In this document: one piece after another, positions 41,610-54,750 of the stretch
How the letters are laid out: each line of letters begins with the position of its first letter
Numbering within the stretch: the stretch's first letter is position 1
NCBI GenBank assembly: GCA_030686995.1
Contig: CM060692.1
Location: forward strand, 14,737,465 to 14,801,464
Source of the DNA: Artemisia argyi
Lineage: Eukaryota > Streptophyta > Magnoliopsida > Asterales > Asteraceae
Direction of reading: 5' to 3'
DNA: 64,000 nt
Made by a program: the position numbers and the translations under genes
The notes under the pieces: model-generated
What the model was told of the DNA's origin: nothing
What the model saw: the letters and a program-made list of their open reading frames with translations, nothing else
Databases searched by the model: none

Positions 41610-44600
41610 TGTGACATTTCAAAAATTTCATGACATTAATTTTTATATCTTATTATTTAATTATTTTATTTTATGTAATAATTAACTTCGTCGGAAGTTA
41701 TCCGCGTACGTCGTTAAACGTACATTTAATTTAAACAAACTATACACTATGATTAGTCTACTTATTTTATACATTTTAATTACCTCACAAACATATTTTT
41801 ATTTCACATTTATTTTTTTTATTTATTTTTTATTTTTTTTTATTTTTTCACGTCTACGAGCTACGTTTCAATTTTAACAACATTTTAACACTCCGGCACT
41901 AGGATAACCTAACAATTGTATATATATATTTTAAATATTGGTTCGGATATTATTATTTTTGGAACGGGTTCGGTTTGAGAAAGTTGTTTGGTTATTTAAG
42001 GTTTCGGGTTTGGTCCGTGTATTTACACCGGGCTACTTAACCAACCTTACCCACTTTATATTATTATTATTAATAAAAGTTTTTTTTTTAGAGTAAATTA
42101 AAAATCGTCCTTGTGAAAACCGGATCCCACAAACACAACCCACCTTCACCCTCACCAACACAATACTCTCTCTCTCTTTATTTTAACTCACCACCACCGC
42201 CACTTATTACCACCATAGCTCCGCCACCGCCACCCTCACCATAAAAATAACACCACCATCTTCACCATCTTTTCGAGATCTATCTATTGGTACCAATCAC
42301 GCGCTCTAAAACCTCCTCTAACACCACGAACGAATCATCACAACCTCTTAAACATCACCATTTTTTGTTTAATCTTGTTGGGTTTTTGAAGAAATCAAGT
42401 TTTTGGTTTCCTTTGTTCCTCCTTGTGCTCGACCGAATCATCAAAACCACAAGGGTTTGTGGTTTTGATCATCTTCTTGTTTCTATACATCTTTTGTAAG
42501 TATTTTCTTTGGTCTTAATTTGATTTTTGGTTATATATATGCATGCATGTTTATAATCTAGTACTTAGAATCCATGTGGTGATGTGTGAAATATTATTAT
42601 TAAGGTTGGATTAATAGTTGGGATGATTAGTGAATGGGGTTAGGCTAGTTAGAGGTTATGGTGATGTTATATATTGCGAAAATTGAAGTTTGAAGGGGTT
42701 TAAAGCTACCCATTTTAGACCAGAAAGTTGAGGCTTGTTTCGCCTAGGTTGAAATTTTTGAAACTGATTTTTGTCTTTTAAATATGATAGAGGATGTTAA
42801 TATGAACGTTTTGATATAAAATTCGGCTTCTAACTCTTAATAACGAACGTTTGGCGGTCATTTGAAATTTAGAAAAATTAAAAAATTCCAAACAGCACTA
42901 GTATAAAATTTTGTTGCTGTCAGATCTGAATAAGGGCATTTTCGTCATTTTCTGGCCCGTTTCAGCCTTCGGCCAAAACACGAAAGTTGTCCGAAACAAT
43001 GTTTTTAGGCTACCGCGAGGAATTGGGGTGTGAAAGTGCGAAAATGAGGGTAATTTTGATTAAAAACCAGTTCTACATTTTTCTTTTTAAAATGACAGCA
43101 CTTAATTTATAAAAAGTGAGCTGATGCAGTTTTTAAACGGGGTTTTGAGCCTTTTCTGGTCCGAACCGGCCTTCCGTTAAAACACGAAAGTTGCTCGGAA
43201 TGTCGTTTTGCATTAAATCTCTTTAGAGTCCGAGTCACGAAAGTGTAATATAACGGGTCAAAACGGAAAGTCAAACTACTGCAGTTTATTTAAAAAGTCA
43301 AACTACCAGCTGAAACTTGCAGGGGCATTTTGGTCATTTTACGTTGAGATTCAGGTCTTGGCTATAACTAAAAAGTTTTCCAGAACGTCGTTTTACACAA
43401 AATCTCTTTTGAGTCCGAAGCGTGAAAATGTCATCTATCGGGTCGTTTCGGACGGGTCAGACTTGGAGAATACATTACAAAAGTCAATCTTGACAAAACT
43501 CTTCTAATAGTCTAATAGCATTATGAAATTGTTTTAGCGCGGAACTTAAGTAAAACTAAATATTTTGCGACTAATAAATTAGTCGTTGGCTTTGTTTATG
43601 TCTAATAGTCTTAATCTTGGTAATGGGTCAAAATGGGAATTTTTACTAAAAGTTACATATTAAGCGGAATGAATTAAAACAAAGTATAGTTATTATGCGA
43701 AACACTTAATGAGTCTAATTAAGAGAGTTTAAATGTGTACATGGATTCTAAGGAATATGATTATACATGTCGACTAATTGTATACATTTTATATGTGTAT
43801 GCAATTTATGCATTTTCTTTATCGCTTTTATTTCCTTAATCGCAAGCCACCTTTATCACTCAAAACATTTTATCATTCGATATTGTTTCAAATCATTATT
43901 CACGATAATTCAAGCTTAAATTATCAACATCTCAGACTTCCATATTATTCAGGTTGCCCTTTTGGAGCCATTCCTACTATAACTATTGACATTACTTTAT
44001 CCTGTCTACCGTATCATCAAGGTGAGTTCATAGCCTCGATTTTACTTACTTCAATTGTTTTATAAACCTCGCGAGGGGGATACATGCTAGTTTTACAAAC
44101 CGAATACAAGTATTAATTTTTAGTATGCTTGACCCGATTACAAGATTATAGACATTGAGTATATTTCTTGCCAATTAAGTCCCCATCATGAACCGTTAAT
44201 TTCGTTGGAAACGCTAGTATTATGAATATGCATATTGGGCATTGACCAGCCTGGCCGAGTGAGTAGCGCTCACCTTTTAACGGTCACATAATATTGAGAG
44301 GTTGAGGTAAATGGCAAATATTACCCTACCGGGGCAACTGTTAAAACTAGGTTAAGGTTCGGTTTCATGAGCTCAATACTATAAATCTTATTTCCCGACT
44401 TGTATTTGTTACATGTCAACTTAATTATGGGCGTATAACAACGTAGCCCAACTTCTTTTAAACTGAATTATCTTGTATTCAACTGATTACTTATTTAAAC
44501 TCTATGAATTTACTCAACTTTATGTTGACTTTTTAGCATGTATTTTCTCAGGTATTATTTGCTAGCTGAGCAATGGGAGCAATCGGAGTCGCGTGGATAT

Positions 44601-44858
44601 CAAATATTGGAAGACTTATTTTATACACATTCGATAACTTTTTATCTTTAAAATACACATATGTGTCATGTTTTAATTCTTGTAACTTAAGTTTTAAAAA
44701 TAAATTGTTGGGACCTTTGTACTCTGATTTATCAAATCGAATGTGACATTTTATTAAACGTGTCTTTTGAGGTCGTTTTATGTAACTTTTGTGTATGATC
44801 TATGAAGTGACACCCAAATTGGTATTCCGCTGCGTTGTAAAATTTTGGAGGTGTCATA
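41610..44858 (+). mobile_element. T3: T-family solo LTR, 3249 bp, inside A3
   Basis: It starts TGTGACA and ends TGTCATA (imperfect inverted repeat; the terminal CA has become TA). The exact 5-bp duplication CCTAC flanks it at 41605-41609 and 44859-44863, and A1 and A5 show the uninterrupted sequence at the same place (about 19003 and 59728). Shared blocks with T1 and T2 show it is the same LTR family. A single LTR with a duplication indicates recombination between the LTRs of a complete element. No gene inside. Confidence 0.88.
42940..43460 (+). repeat. Three degenerate ~190-bp repeats within T3
   Basis: Blocks at about 42945, 43145 and 43325 each run through a GTCATTTT or CTTTTCTGG phrase, ACACGAAAGTTG or AAAAAGTTTTCC, a GGAATGTCGTTTT-like phrase and GTCCGAG...GTGAAA. 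One related block is in T1 near 11700-11790. Confidence 0.55.
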
Positions 44859-45802
44859 CCTACCATCAAACAAACAAACTCAAATGCAATTGTATCCTAT
44901 AAGGTATCATCATTTACCCTCCCCTTATACTTTGGATGAACATTGTCCCCAATGTTTAATTAAAGGATGTAAAAGTAAAACAGGTAAAAGAATGAAAGCA
45001 AATACTCCCCTGATTCGTTCGGTGTGGATAGTGCATTAACAAGCTTAGATCTGCCTCCAAGAAAATGAACATTCAAGGCTTCCCTTCTAGACAAATAAAT
45101 CACCTTCTTGTCATATATAACCTGTTAAACCTGAGAAAACAAACAAGGCAACCTCGCATAAAATCGGCGGCAATCTATATATACTAACAAGTCCTAGAAA
45201 GCAATGTAAGATATATTGCTTGTGGAATGATTGTTTGCATTTCCTGGAGTTTATTAAACTAAAGAATTAACAAAAACTTAAAGACTCCTTTAGAAAAACA
45301 AGACTCGCAAATTTTCCAGAATTTTACACATGACACCGTCAGGAGTTAACTCATGACGCCGTCAGAAGTGACATGCAGAAATCTTTTCGTTAAGTTTCCG
45401 GAAAATTTCTGGAAAAAATTTATGTCCTATTTCCTGGAAAATCCTGCAAAAATCATTATGAATCGATACAAGCATTTGACTCTAACAAATACTAATATAC
45501 ATGTTCATTTAATATTGTGGAGAATCATGATCAATTTCGTTCTTATAAACAAATTTGGGGTTTCCCCTTACACTTAGCTTTTGCAAAATACCTTTATATG
45601 AGGTTAAGACGAAGTTAAACAACAAAATAAAGCATTTTCACAATTTAGTTTGAAACATGATCTACCAACAGTAAAAATAAAGCATGTATACGGAAACAAA
45701 TAACAATCAAACAAATAGAAATCACACAAAAAATGGGTTGCCTCCCAAGAAGTGCTTTTCTTTATTTACGAGTCTTGTGGCTAGACTCAAGGTCATGGGC
45801 AA

Positions 45803-47116
45803 TCACGTGACCTCGTCATTGGTCTCGTTCTCTAGGTCATCTCCAATCTTAATTTTGTATACCGGGCCTAGTTGCAAGCATTCCTTGTAGAAACCGAATA
45901 TTCTACTCATGACATAATCTATTCCTCTACGTCTATCCTCATCATTCCTATAGTAAACCTCTTGCTTGTGCTCCTTTTCTAGGTTCAATAGAAGATGGTA
46001 TTGTTCAATCTTATAGGGCATTTGGTAAGCGATCTCATCATTCTCTTCCTTGAATCTAACTATCCCTAAGGACGGATCATAACTCATCTTAGAGGCCTCA
46101 ACAAACGGTTTTCCGAACATTACTTGACTTAGGCAATCATCTATTACCGGATGAATATCCTCTACAATTACAAATTCGGTAACATAAGTGAAGTTTCCTA
46201 CAAAGACATGTAATCCTTTCACTCTCCCTACAAAGTTGCTCATCCAATTCGTGATAGGTATTATCCTACATTCAAGTTACTTCTTCATTACCCAATTATA
46301 GTAGGTCCTAGTCATAATGTTTATAGGAGACCTAAGATCGATGTAAGCTTTCCACACATGCATATGCCCAATGTTGCATGGTATATTGATGTTAGATGGA
46401 TCTCCCACTTTAATAAGGGGTGAACCAAGGATGTGGGGTGTCTCGGGATCATCGAATAGATCCTTATGATATTCTCGTTCCTCCTTGGTGGGTAACTTAT
46501 CAAAGTATTCTTTCATGTTTTCTACCTCCTCTAATTTTTCTCCCTTAATATCCTCAACTTCCTTACCCTCATCCTTAGTTTCGGTTTCTGTTCCAACTTC
46601 ATCCTTGTCACTTTCTTCTATATTCTTATCTATTGGCTTAATGGTGACAACATTGACAAAGTGGACTTGTTTGGATGATGAGGGGTCCTTAATTTGGATT
46701 TCGCTACTAGTGTCCCTAGTATCCTTCATAGGTGTCGTTAGCACTTGGTTGTTGAGGGCTTTCAACAAGTTGTCAATCTTATTAGTCATCTCCGTTTTTT
46801 ATTGATTGAATTTGGTTTCAAACCTAGCTATGCGAGCTTCTTGAGATGCCATAAATTTGGACATCAATCCCTCAAGATTATTGGTACTACCATAGTTATC
46901 AGAAGAATTGTTGTTGAAAGTACGGTTAGATGGTGGACCGTTTGGTTGGTAACGATTAGGTGGATTGGAAGAATTATTTTGGGGCATGTTTTGGTTTTGC
47001 TTCCACCTAAGGTTCGGGTGATTTTTCCAAGAAGAGTTGTAGGAATCACTGTAAGGGTTTGGCTCGGGTTTGAAAGTGTACCACTTATCTCTTGCTTCGT
47101 CGGTACGCGAGGATGC
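45803..47116 (-). pseudogene. gag: A3 gag, C-terminal part with two nonsense codons
   Basis: In-frame equivalent of A5 codons from about 310 onward (RTDEARDKWYTFKPEP after the A4 junction). TAA at 46799-46801 and TAA at 46277-46279 interrupt it. The protease-like domain keeps DLRSPINIMTR. It ends at the same stop position as in A1 and A5. The N-terminal part is removed by the A4 insertion at 47116/47117. Confidence 0.85.
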
Positions 47117-49217
47117 TGATGCGTAGGGATTGCACCAGGCTTTACCTCTCAAGGGATCTTGAGAAGCTTACAACGCCCACCAGGCAGTGTACCTGATCGT
47201 TGTAGTATAGTATAGTGACAAGTACCGGGGGATTGATCGTTCAGCTAGGAATAGTGTCGCTAGGATTAGAAAACCTAAATACTAGTTCTAAAGGTGCGGG
47301 ATGATTATTTTTGTATTTTTATATTTTTTAGAAAGCAAGTAAAAATCTCGGGTTTGAAGGATTTGGGCGGAATTAGTTGCTAGTCAACTAACCCAATACT
47401 AAAGATGCAATCAAAATAAAATACTAGAAATGAAAATAAAACTAAATTAAATAAGGTTGTGAGCAATAAGTGGAGAAATTGTGTTTATTTAGATTTCACT
47501 ACTCCCTAGATATCTTTTACACATTAATTACTTATTATAGTTGCGTGGATTACGGATTGTATTCCTTAATACCATTCATGGGGTGGCGCACTTAATTCCC
47601 CAATCCTATGAGTGCCTACTTCACTCCTATGTCGAGCCGGCTAAGAAGCTCCTAACATGGGATCATTAGAATTTACTCATGCATTAAATACAACCAATAA
47701 AACCTAGTGCACATCAGTTCATGTTTCCTAAGACGTTCAAGCATGTTACCATTTGGAGATCTGCCAGTTTTCTTAACCCTAACATCGAAATCATTCATCC
47801 AATACAACCATAAACAAGTAATCAACACATAATTAACATCTAGGTTTCAGTAGATCTAAGCAAACACAAGATAGATCTAGCCTAGCATGATGGAATTAAG
47901 ACAAGAACAAGATATAGACAACCAACACATAGACATATTGATTGAATTAGAAGAACACTTATCTCAATTACACATGAAAGGGTTCAAGAGCTGAAAACCC
48001 TTGAAAAACCTGTAAAATTCGTACTAAGTTCGGCCTTAGGGTTTCTCCAAAACTTCTCTTTTTTTATGAATGAAAATTAGAAAACTATATATAGGAAATT
48101 GAGGCTGACGGCGTCAAGACCAAATAGGTGACGCCGTCATCTCGCCGCCAAAAGAATTCTCGGACTGCCTTGATCTACTTCTGACGCCGTCACGTTATAA
48201 CTTTTTCCAGGCCGTCACGTATTTTACTCTTGAAGCTCTTCCTTGTGACGCCTTCATTTCTGTATTGGGCCGTCATGCAATTTACTCTTGACGCCGTCAA
48301 AATGTTGCTCTTGACGCCGTCACCTACTATTCCCAGCTTGGAAAATTAAGTCTTTGGCGTTTTCTTCACTTTTATGCTCCAAAAACGTCCGAATTGCTTC
48401 CTTTTCCAGATTTCACTCCCAAAGTACCTAAAATCACAAAAGGAACGATTTTGGGCAATATTTGATCAAATAAATTCAATTCCGGGCTTAAATGACCCCC
48501 TAAAAGTGGTTCATTTTTCGCCTCATCATATACCCTTACACTTGAGATTTGCTTGTCCTCAAGCAAATGCGCTTTTATTCTAATCAAAATACAAGTCAGG
48601 GGTCGTTTAACACTAATATAAAAGTAATTACAACAAATAATTGTTCCACTAAAGACCAAAGACAAGCACGGAGGTCATACACAAGCACCTCACAAATAGT
48701 GTTTAGATACTCACATCTCTCGGGTGTAATAAAGTATAGATTACAATATGGAAACGGAAGATATCTCTCACTACCTGTCATAGCAAAATAGATTATGTTG
48801 GCATGAATATTACGATATTTAATCTAAACATCCTCTTCATGTTTTGATGATGACAAAGATGTAAGTTACAACATATAACGTAAAGTGCTTAAGTTACTTG
48901 TGATCATAATTCTTCTATGCATTCTTACGTCAACAAGCCTCGACATCTCAACGTCTCAACTATGCTTCAACAATCACTTAAGGTATGGATAAACAAGTGT
49001 TTAATATATCTCATGATCAAAGGGGTATTTAATTAACTAATACAAAGTTTATTTAATTATATAAACATATTATATATTTTTGAAAAACACTTTTGGTAAT
49101 AAAGAAAAATGTTTTAATCATACTAAATATATGATTTCAAACTTTTAAACAAAATTAGTTAGTTTTTCACCAAATAAACTTTCCCCACTAAAAGACAGAA
49201 AATCTGGCCGTTTCAGT

Positions 49218-49300
49218 AGGGCGGCCCCCTTAATTATTAAGGGCGGCCCCCTTAATTTTAAGGGGACCGGCACACAATTAAGGGGACCGGCCACGCTCAC
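49218..49300 (+). promoter_or_regulatory. GC-rich palindrome cluster upstream of the B TATA box
   Basis: Repeats of GCGGCCCCCTTAA and its inverse TTAAGGGGACCGGC; CCCCTTAATTTTAAGGGG is a perfect palindrome. The same cluster is at about 55174-55255 in the 3' LTR, and a related one is at 50796-50871 in the leader. Confidence 0.6.
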
Positions 49301-49691
49301 CTGTCAGATTTGGTCAGAAATTTTTCCCTATAAATACCACCTCAAACCTGGAATTTTTCTCACCTTTTGCACAAAAATTTTCAGATCCAACTCTCTCTAA
49401 ACATCCTTCTAAAACCCTTTGATCATAAGATTATTAATCTTTGTTTCAAGTGATCCAATTTCTCATCACTCAAAGTGCAAGAGAAGAATCCTCCCTATCA
49501 TAAAGCCAAAGATGTATTAGGATCTAGTTAGTGCTTATGCGAAGTTGTGAGTTATGTATATGTAATAAGTAGATCAAGATGATCTTACTTAGTAGTGATT
49601 TAATGAGTGAGTAAGAAATAGTGGAAGGAAGTAGTAGTGTGGAGAAGACATGTAGTTGTGAAGATGTAGGTGTGTGATTAAGTAGTGGAGT

Positions 49692-49836
49692 TTAGAAGAA
49701 GTTGTGATGAAGTTGTGAAGTCGTGAAGACGTGAAGAAGTTGTGAAGCCGTGAAGAAGTTTAGAAGAAGTTGTGATGAAGTCGTGAAGTCGTGAAGTTGT
49801 GTAGAAGTTGTGTAGTGATCGAAGTTGTGTTGTGAG
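49692..49836 (+). repeat. GAAGTYGTG minisatellite in the B 5' LTR
   Basis: About 14 loosely repeated units of GAAGT[T/C]GTG with GAAGAAGTT variants. The 3' LTR version (55646-55806) is one to two units longer, which accounts for the 15-bp LTR length difference. Confidence 0.8.
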
Positions 49837-50513
49837 ATTGGTTCTAGCTACTATTAGAACTCGACATTTAGCTTACTGTCGTTAAATGGTGTAAGCAAAA
49901 GTTGTGTACGGTTTTCTCCGCCAAATGGGAGCTTGTTGAGTAGTGAAGAAAACTCTCGAGTATGTGACTCGGGGAGTGGAGTAGGAACAAGGAAGGTGTC
50001 CTTGTAGCCGAACCACTATAAATCATCGTGTCCGGTTTGCATTTCCTTTCTCTTATCTCTTATCATTTGTTCTTGCATTTATCGCTTTACTTCTATGCTT
50101 GCCTACATGTCTTAGTTGTTGCTTATATAGTTGTGATGATTGATTGTGTTGAACATAGTAGTTAATATTGGGATTGTGTGTATAATTGCATGATATGGTC
50201 AAATAGATTATTATTCACACTTCTCATATTAAGTTTAACTTGATAGATAATTTGATACAAAACGTTTTAAGATTTTAAAAGAAAAACGTATTCACATAAA
50301 GATCGACCAAAGCTTCATTCATAAAACTAAGCTTTTCCAAAAGCTTACATATATAATTGATCATATTGATTATATGTTGTTTTCATACTAAACTCTAATT
50401 GAAGTTTTCCAAACAAACAATTGAAAAAATTTGAATCAACATTTTGAAACAAAGTTTTTATAAAATGAAAAAGAAGGGAAAACTATTCAACCCCCCTTCT
50501 AGTTTTCCACAAT

Positions 50514-50525
50514 TGGTACCAGAGC
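50514..50525 (+). promoter_or_regulatory. B primer-binding site
   Basis: TGGTACCAGAGC, two bases after the 5' LTR; a one-base variant of the tRNA-Met site. Confidence 0.85.
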
Positions 50526-53390
50526 CACGTCGCTCAAATTTTCAAAACAAATGGTTTTAAAAATTGCGTACGATCCATGTATCAAATTACCCATTAAGGA
50601 GGATTTAATATGAAAAGTGTTTTGTTGATTAAATTGTATTAGTTTTGATATTATATACACTAATTATACTAGCTCGAGATAAGAATTATGCTTAAAACAA
50701 GTGTTATATGTTCGTTCTTAAAATCTGAAAGTTACACACCTTTCCACAAAGTCAGAAAACAATTTTTAACAAAAATTGCATTTTTGAGTATCAGATGGGC
50801 GGCCCCTTTAATTGTCTGGATGGCCCCCTTAAATACTGAGCGGCCCCCTTAAATTTAAGGGGTCCGCCTGTCTGTTCGACAGTTTTTCAGAAACTTTGAA
50901 AAATCATATAAAATTAACCGTAACTCCGTAGAAGTCGTGCCACCCGGCGTTTTAAAGGTAATTGAGTCTACTTTCATTTAAAAATACTTACAAGTAACCA
51001 TTACAAACTTAAATAAGTCAGAAAGTTAAAATACTACACGAAGGTCAAAAATTTAAGTCTTGTTTTAACGTAAAACTTGTATTTTACCTTTTCCTTCGAG
51101 TCGGGCATTCCTTGTCGATATATCTTTGAAAAATTAAGTATTTATGTTTTCAAAATATTGATCTTAATTGAATTTTAAAATGGATAGGAAACTATTTTAT
51201 TTTCAAATAAAATCGAGCTAAGTAAACATTGGTATATATAATACACAAAACGACGACAAGTGTTTTATGTGCTATGTGAACTCATTTGTGATTTTACTTT
51301 GTTAATCGTTGCTGTTTGTAATTTAGCTATTTGAATATCTTAGCATATGTGCCTTGTACTCTATTAGTTTATAGCTAGTTTTCTGGCTTATACTTAACTA
51401 GATCTTATGCTAGATTTCTTGCGTTAGGATTGCAATATTATGCTTGCATTGCATATAGGTATAGATGGCTTAATGTTACTCAAACATCTTGTAAATAAGT
51501 TAAATCTAATCACCTAAATATTTCAAACAATTTAATCTATTCTTAACAACACACTTAAATATTTTCAACAAATTACCTTGTTTTACCTTAAGTTGTTTAA
51601 TAAGAGAAATTGAATCTTTGTAAAACATTAGTAGTAATACAAAAGAAAAAGTATTTTCAAAATCTAAAGTGTGTTCATTATAAGTAACAATGAAGTGTCT
51701 TTCACATAAACAAAACTTATAATAATCATGAAGTAATAAGTCAAATTTCAATCACTCACCAACCTCACTCATTAATAATCTTAGGATTAATGGAACACAC
51801 TATCAAAATGTCTATTTATTTTAAATGAATGGTCAAGAAAGATCTTGATATTATATCAATTCATTATTCAAATTATGGTTGATATATTCATCAAATCTAA
51901 TTGACATGTTTTTGAGTATGGACAAGAAATTGGATTGTTATTTGTTTAGTTTCAAGATTACACCAAATTTTAACAAAGGATATAGTCTTGAATCTACATA
52001 CTCAATCACACTAGATTGATATGAAAATATTTACATCCTTTGTAGATGAAAAGAATATGCATTGGATCATAACTCACACTTGTGTTGACAATGCCATATT
52101 GAATCTACTTGTCCAATAGTTGTGTTCCAAATATTAGAATAACATGTTTAACACATGCATAAAATATACAATGAAGTAGGATTGACGACTTGGATGTTTC
52201 ATCCGAAATATTCAAGCAATTTACATTGCAAAACAATGGATAAATGTGTCATATCCGAAAAACCAAACATGAGCAAACTAACAACATATGTAAACTTTGC
52301 TCACACTACTTAAAATCATCACTTCAAGCTAAAATACATATTTAAGAACAATACACACTATATATTATATGTACTTCATTTTCTTTGTAGCATGAATGGT
52401 TGTGTTACAAGATAATGCACTACACTTTTCTTTTTGAAATAATTTAAGTTATTAGAATTGAAAAATAACTTGTCACAATGCATAAACAAGTAAAATTCAT
52501 TTTGTTTCAAATACTAGTTAAAATTATGATATATATAACATTGGCAAAAATCATAGAAAATAATATTTGCTTTAGAATTTATAAATGTCTAGTTTTGATA
52601 TCATTTGTGAATCACAATCTCATTTAAGATAAATAATCATAATGAGATTCATTTTTCAAGATATGCTAAGGAGCATTCTTAAATCAAGCACATTTATTAA
52701 ATCAAGTAATATGCCATCAAAACCAAATAACCGGTTAATCATGAACAAAAGATTAAAACTTTGCGTTTACTCTTATCTAAACATTTAACACATCTCTATT
52801 GGGATAGTGAGTAAAATATATCATGTAGACTTACCTTCATAAAAACATGATGTTTGAGTCACATTAAGCCAAGTATTAGTGAATCAAGCAAACTTCATAT
52901 TTGGTACTCTTCGATAGGTAAATTTAGGAACTCAATTTCTTCTAAAAAGAGAATGACTACTGGAGAATCTATTGACTAGAAATTCAATTTAACCTAACGG
53001 TTGAATTGCTTCTATGTAAGAAGTTGGGTGTGTGTAACCCGTAAAAATGGTAGTGTTTAGCCTGAATTAAGCACCACTAGTAATAGTCTCATACTCATTC
53101 TCCAACTTGATTAAATTGCTCTTCCTAAATATACCTAACGCTAGTTTACTTTTATGAACTTTGCTTCTCATTAGATGCATTCATTCCTAGATTTATGGCA
53201 TATCGCATATATGTTATTTCTAGATGATTATTTGCTCCTATGTGATTGTATTGTATGCCTTTACATGGTTTACACTATATGTATCATTCATCTAGGTATA
53301 TTTTTCTTACCTTTATATCCTACACCATCATTTCATGAGAACCTTAGTGTCATTTTCCGATAGGTCATATTAGTTTCATAATATATCCGG
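50526..53390 (+). other. Leader and noncoding interior of B
   Basis: No coding region longer than chance. It begins with an AT-rich leader containing the palindrome cluster 50796-50871, with the perfect 18-bp palindrome CCCCTTAAATTTAAGGGG at 50845-50862. The remainder, to 53390, is AT-rich without recognisable domains. Confidence 0.6.
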
Positions 53391-53909
53391 ATGAGCATGA
53401 ATTTAATGGGAAGGGAAATCACACTCACTCACATATATCCTTCTACCTCACACCCAAAACCGAGTCATCCTTTGTACTACCAATCTCGAGTCATCCACCA
53501 TTTCCATGTCCTCAAAGAAACCAAGAATCAATATCATACTCAATATCAAAACAACAACCATCAATCTCATCCAAACATGAATCATAAGTTTCATGACCAA
53601 ACCTCAATCCCTAATCACAAACCAACTCCACCACCATCACCTTCCTCCGAAGATGAAAAGTTCGTTGAAGAGCTCAAAGAAGCTCATGAGCTTAATGCTC
53701 TTCTTGCGTTGCATCTTATTCAACGCAATTTGGATCAACAACCTACCTCCACCAAGAACCACCATCTCCAACAAAAACTTGTCATCATACCATTAAAACA
53801 ACTCTTCATTGACCTTACTAATGAAGACGACACCACTCCATCCATCAAAGAATATATCAACTCACAATTGTCTCCACCACCGAAAGTTATCACCATTAAC
53901 ACCTCTTGA
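53391..53909 (+). CDS. Hypothetical ORF of 172 residues in B
   Basis: The only sizeable plus-strand ORF in the B interior, ATG at 53391. It is rich in His, Asn, Gln, Pro and Ser (YHTQYQNNNHQSHPNMNHK; TPPPSPSSEDEKFVEELKEA), with one plausibly helical segment (ELKEAHELNALLALHLIQRN). No known domain is visible. It could be a residue of a Sirevirus gag or of a 3' ORF, a new small protein, or chance; composition is only weak evidence. Confidence 0.35.
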   Translation: MSMNLMGREITLTHIYPSTSHPKPSHPLYYQSRVIHHFHVLKETKNQYHTQYQNNNHQSHPNMNHKFHDQTSIPNHKPTPPPSPSSEDEKFVEELKEAHELNALLALHLIQRNLDQQPTSTKNHHLQQKLVIIPLKQLFIDLTNEDDTTPSIKEYINSQLSPPPKVITINTS

Positions 53910-54513
53910 TGCACACTTCTCATAATCTCCTATCAATCCACCAACCTATAACCCCGTCCCATGGAGCTTACTTGAAGCTCATGGAGACACTTGCCTTTGT
54001 TGCATCCACAACCGAAAAATTGTGTTCGGACTAAGAGATGAGATACAATACATGTTTTCTCACATTGAAAACTTGTTGCATCCTCTACCACCAACAACAA
54101 ACACAACACCTCCACCACCATCAACAAAACACCTAAAAATCCCATGATTCCCTATCATCCACCCTTGTCGAACGATATATTAATCTAAACCATAATTGTC
54201 AACCTTTTGTCATCACCTTCCCTTTACATTCACAATCATCCCTCCTCATTCTCCTACATTTTCCTAGGTTCTAATCTTTGCATTAGGTTCTAATTTTTTT
54301 TTGGATTTAGGTTTTTGTTTTTAAAACAATAAGTGCATGTGTCATACTTTTAGTGCATATACCTAATATGTCCATATATTGTTCCCCTATTAGTTTCATG
54401 CATATATCTATTATCATCATTATATATATGTGCACTTGTCTACTAACTTTGTTTTGAAGGATTACTTCACCGCTCGATTCTTTGGTAGCCAAAACAAGTT
54501 TTGAGCATACACT
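53910..54513 (+). other. 3' noncoding part of B
   Basis: No gene seen. A CACCACCACCA-like stretch near 54087-54123 continues the composition of the ORF before it, so the ORF may once have been longer. Confidence 0.5.
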
Positions 54514-54750
54514 AAGGGGGAGCATACACCAAGGGGGAGCATTGAGGTTGCTAGGATCAAGGCTTCACTTACGATGATGCAAGCTCGCCTTTTAGATTCT
54601 ATCTCAAGAGTTTAAGCGTAGTAGAAGTCTCGTCTTTGAGTCCACCTTTTTGCTTCGACAAAAGGGGGAGAAGAAGTGTAAACAAGTAACTTATACATTT
54701 TACTATAAGTTATAGTTTACATAGTTTGTCATCATCAAAAAGGGGGAGAT
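54514..54750 (+). promoter_or_regulatory. Four polypurine tracts before the B 3' LTR
   Basis: AAGGGGGAG at 54514-54522, 54531-54539, 54662-54670 and the terminal AAAAAGGGGGAGAT at 54737-54750, which abuts the LTR. The first two are part of a 17-bp tandem repeat (AGCATACAC[T/C]AAGGGGG). Confidence 0.8.

Larger units (their letters stand above)
38765..47116 (-). mobile_element. A3: A-family element inserted in A2, carrying T3 and cut by A4
   Basis: Left (3') LTR 38765-40091 (1327 bp; about 100 bp including the TATA box is missing relative to A1). The interior follows with the same landmarks as A1: PPT-like copies at about 40097, 40752 and 45563, a T-rich tract at 40640-40708, and paired TGACGCCGTCA sites at 45331/45354. 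It is split by T3 and ends at 47116 inside gag, where A4 begins. Its 5' part would lie to the right of the nest. Confidence 0.8.
48796..50511 (+). mobile_element. B 5' LTR, 1716 bp
   Basis: TGTTGGCATG to TTTTCCACA. TATA box TATAAATA at 49329-49336. The palindrome cluster 49218-49300 is upstream of it; a GAAGTYGTG minisatellite lies at 49692-49836 in the transcribed part. Confidence 0.9.

Noticed and set aside
42287..42499. 70-codon ORF inside T3
   Set aside because: Lies in an LTR, no domain, not recognisable in T1 or T2.
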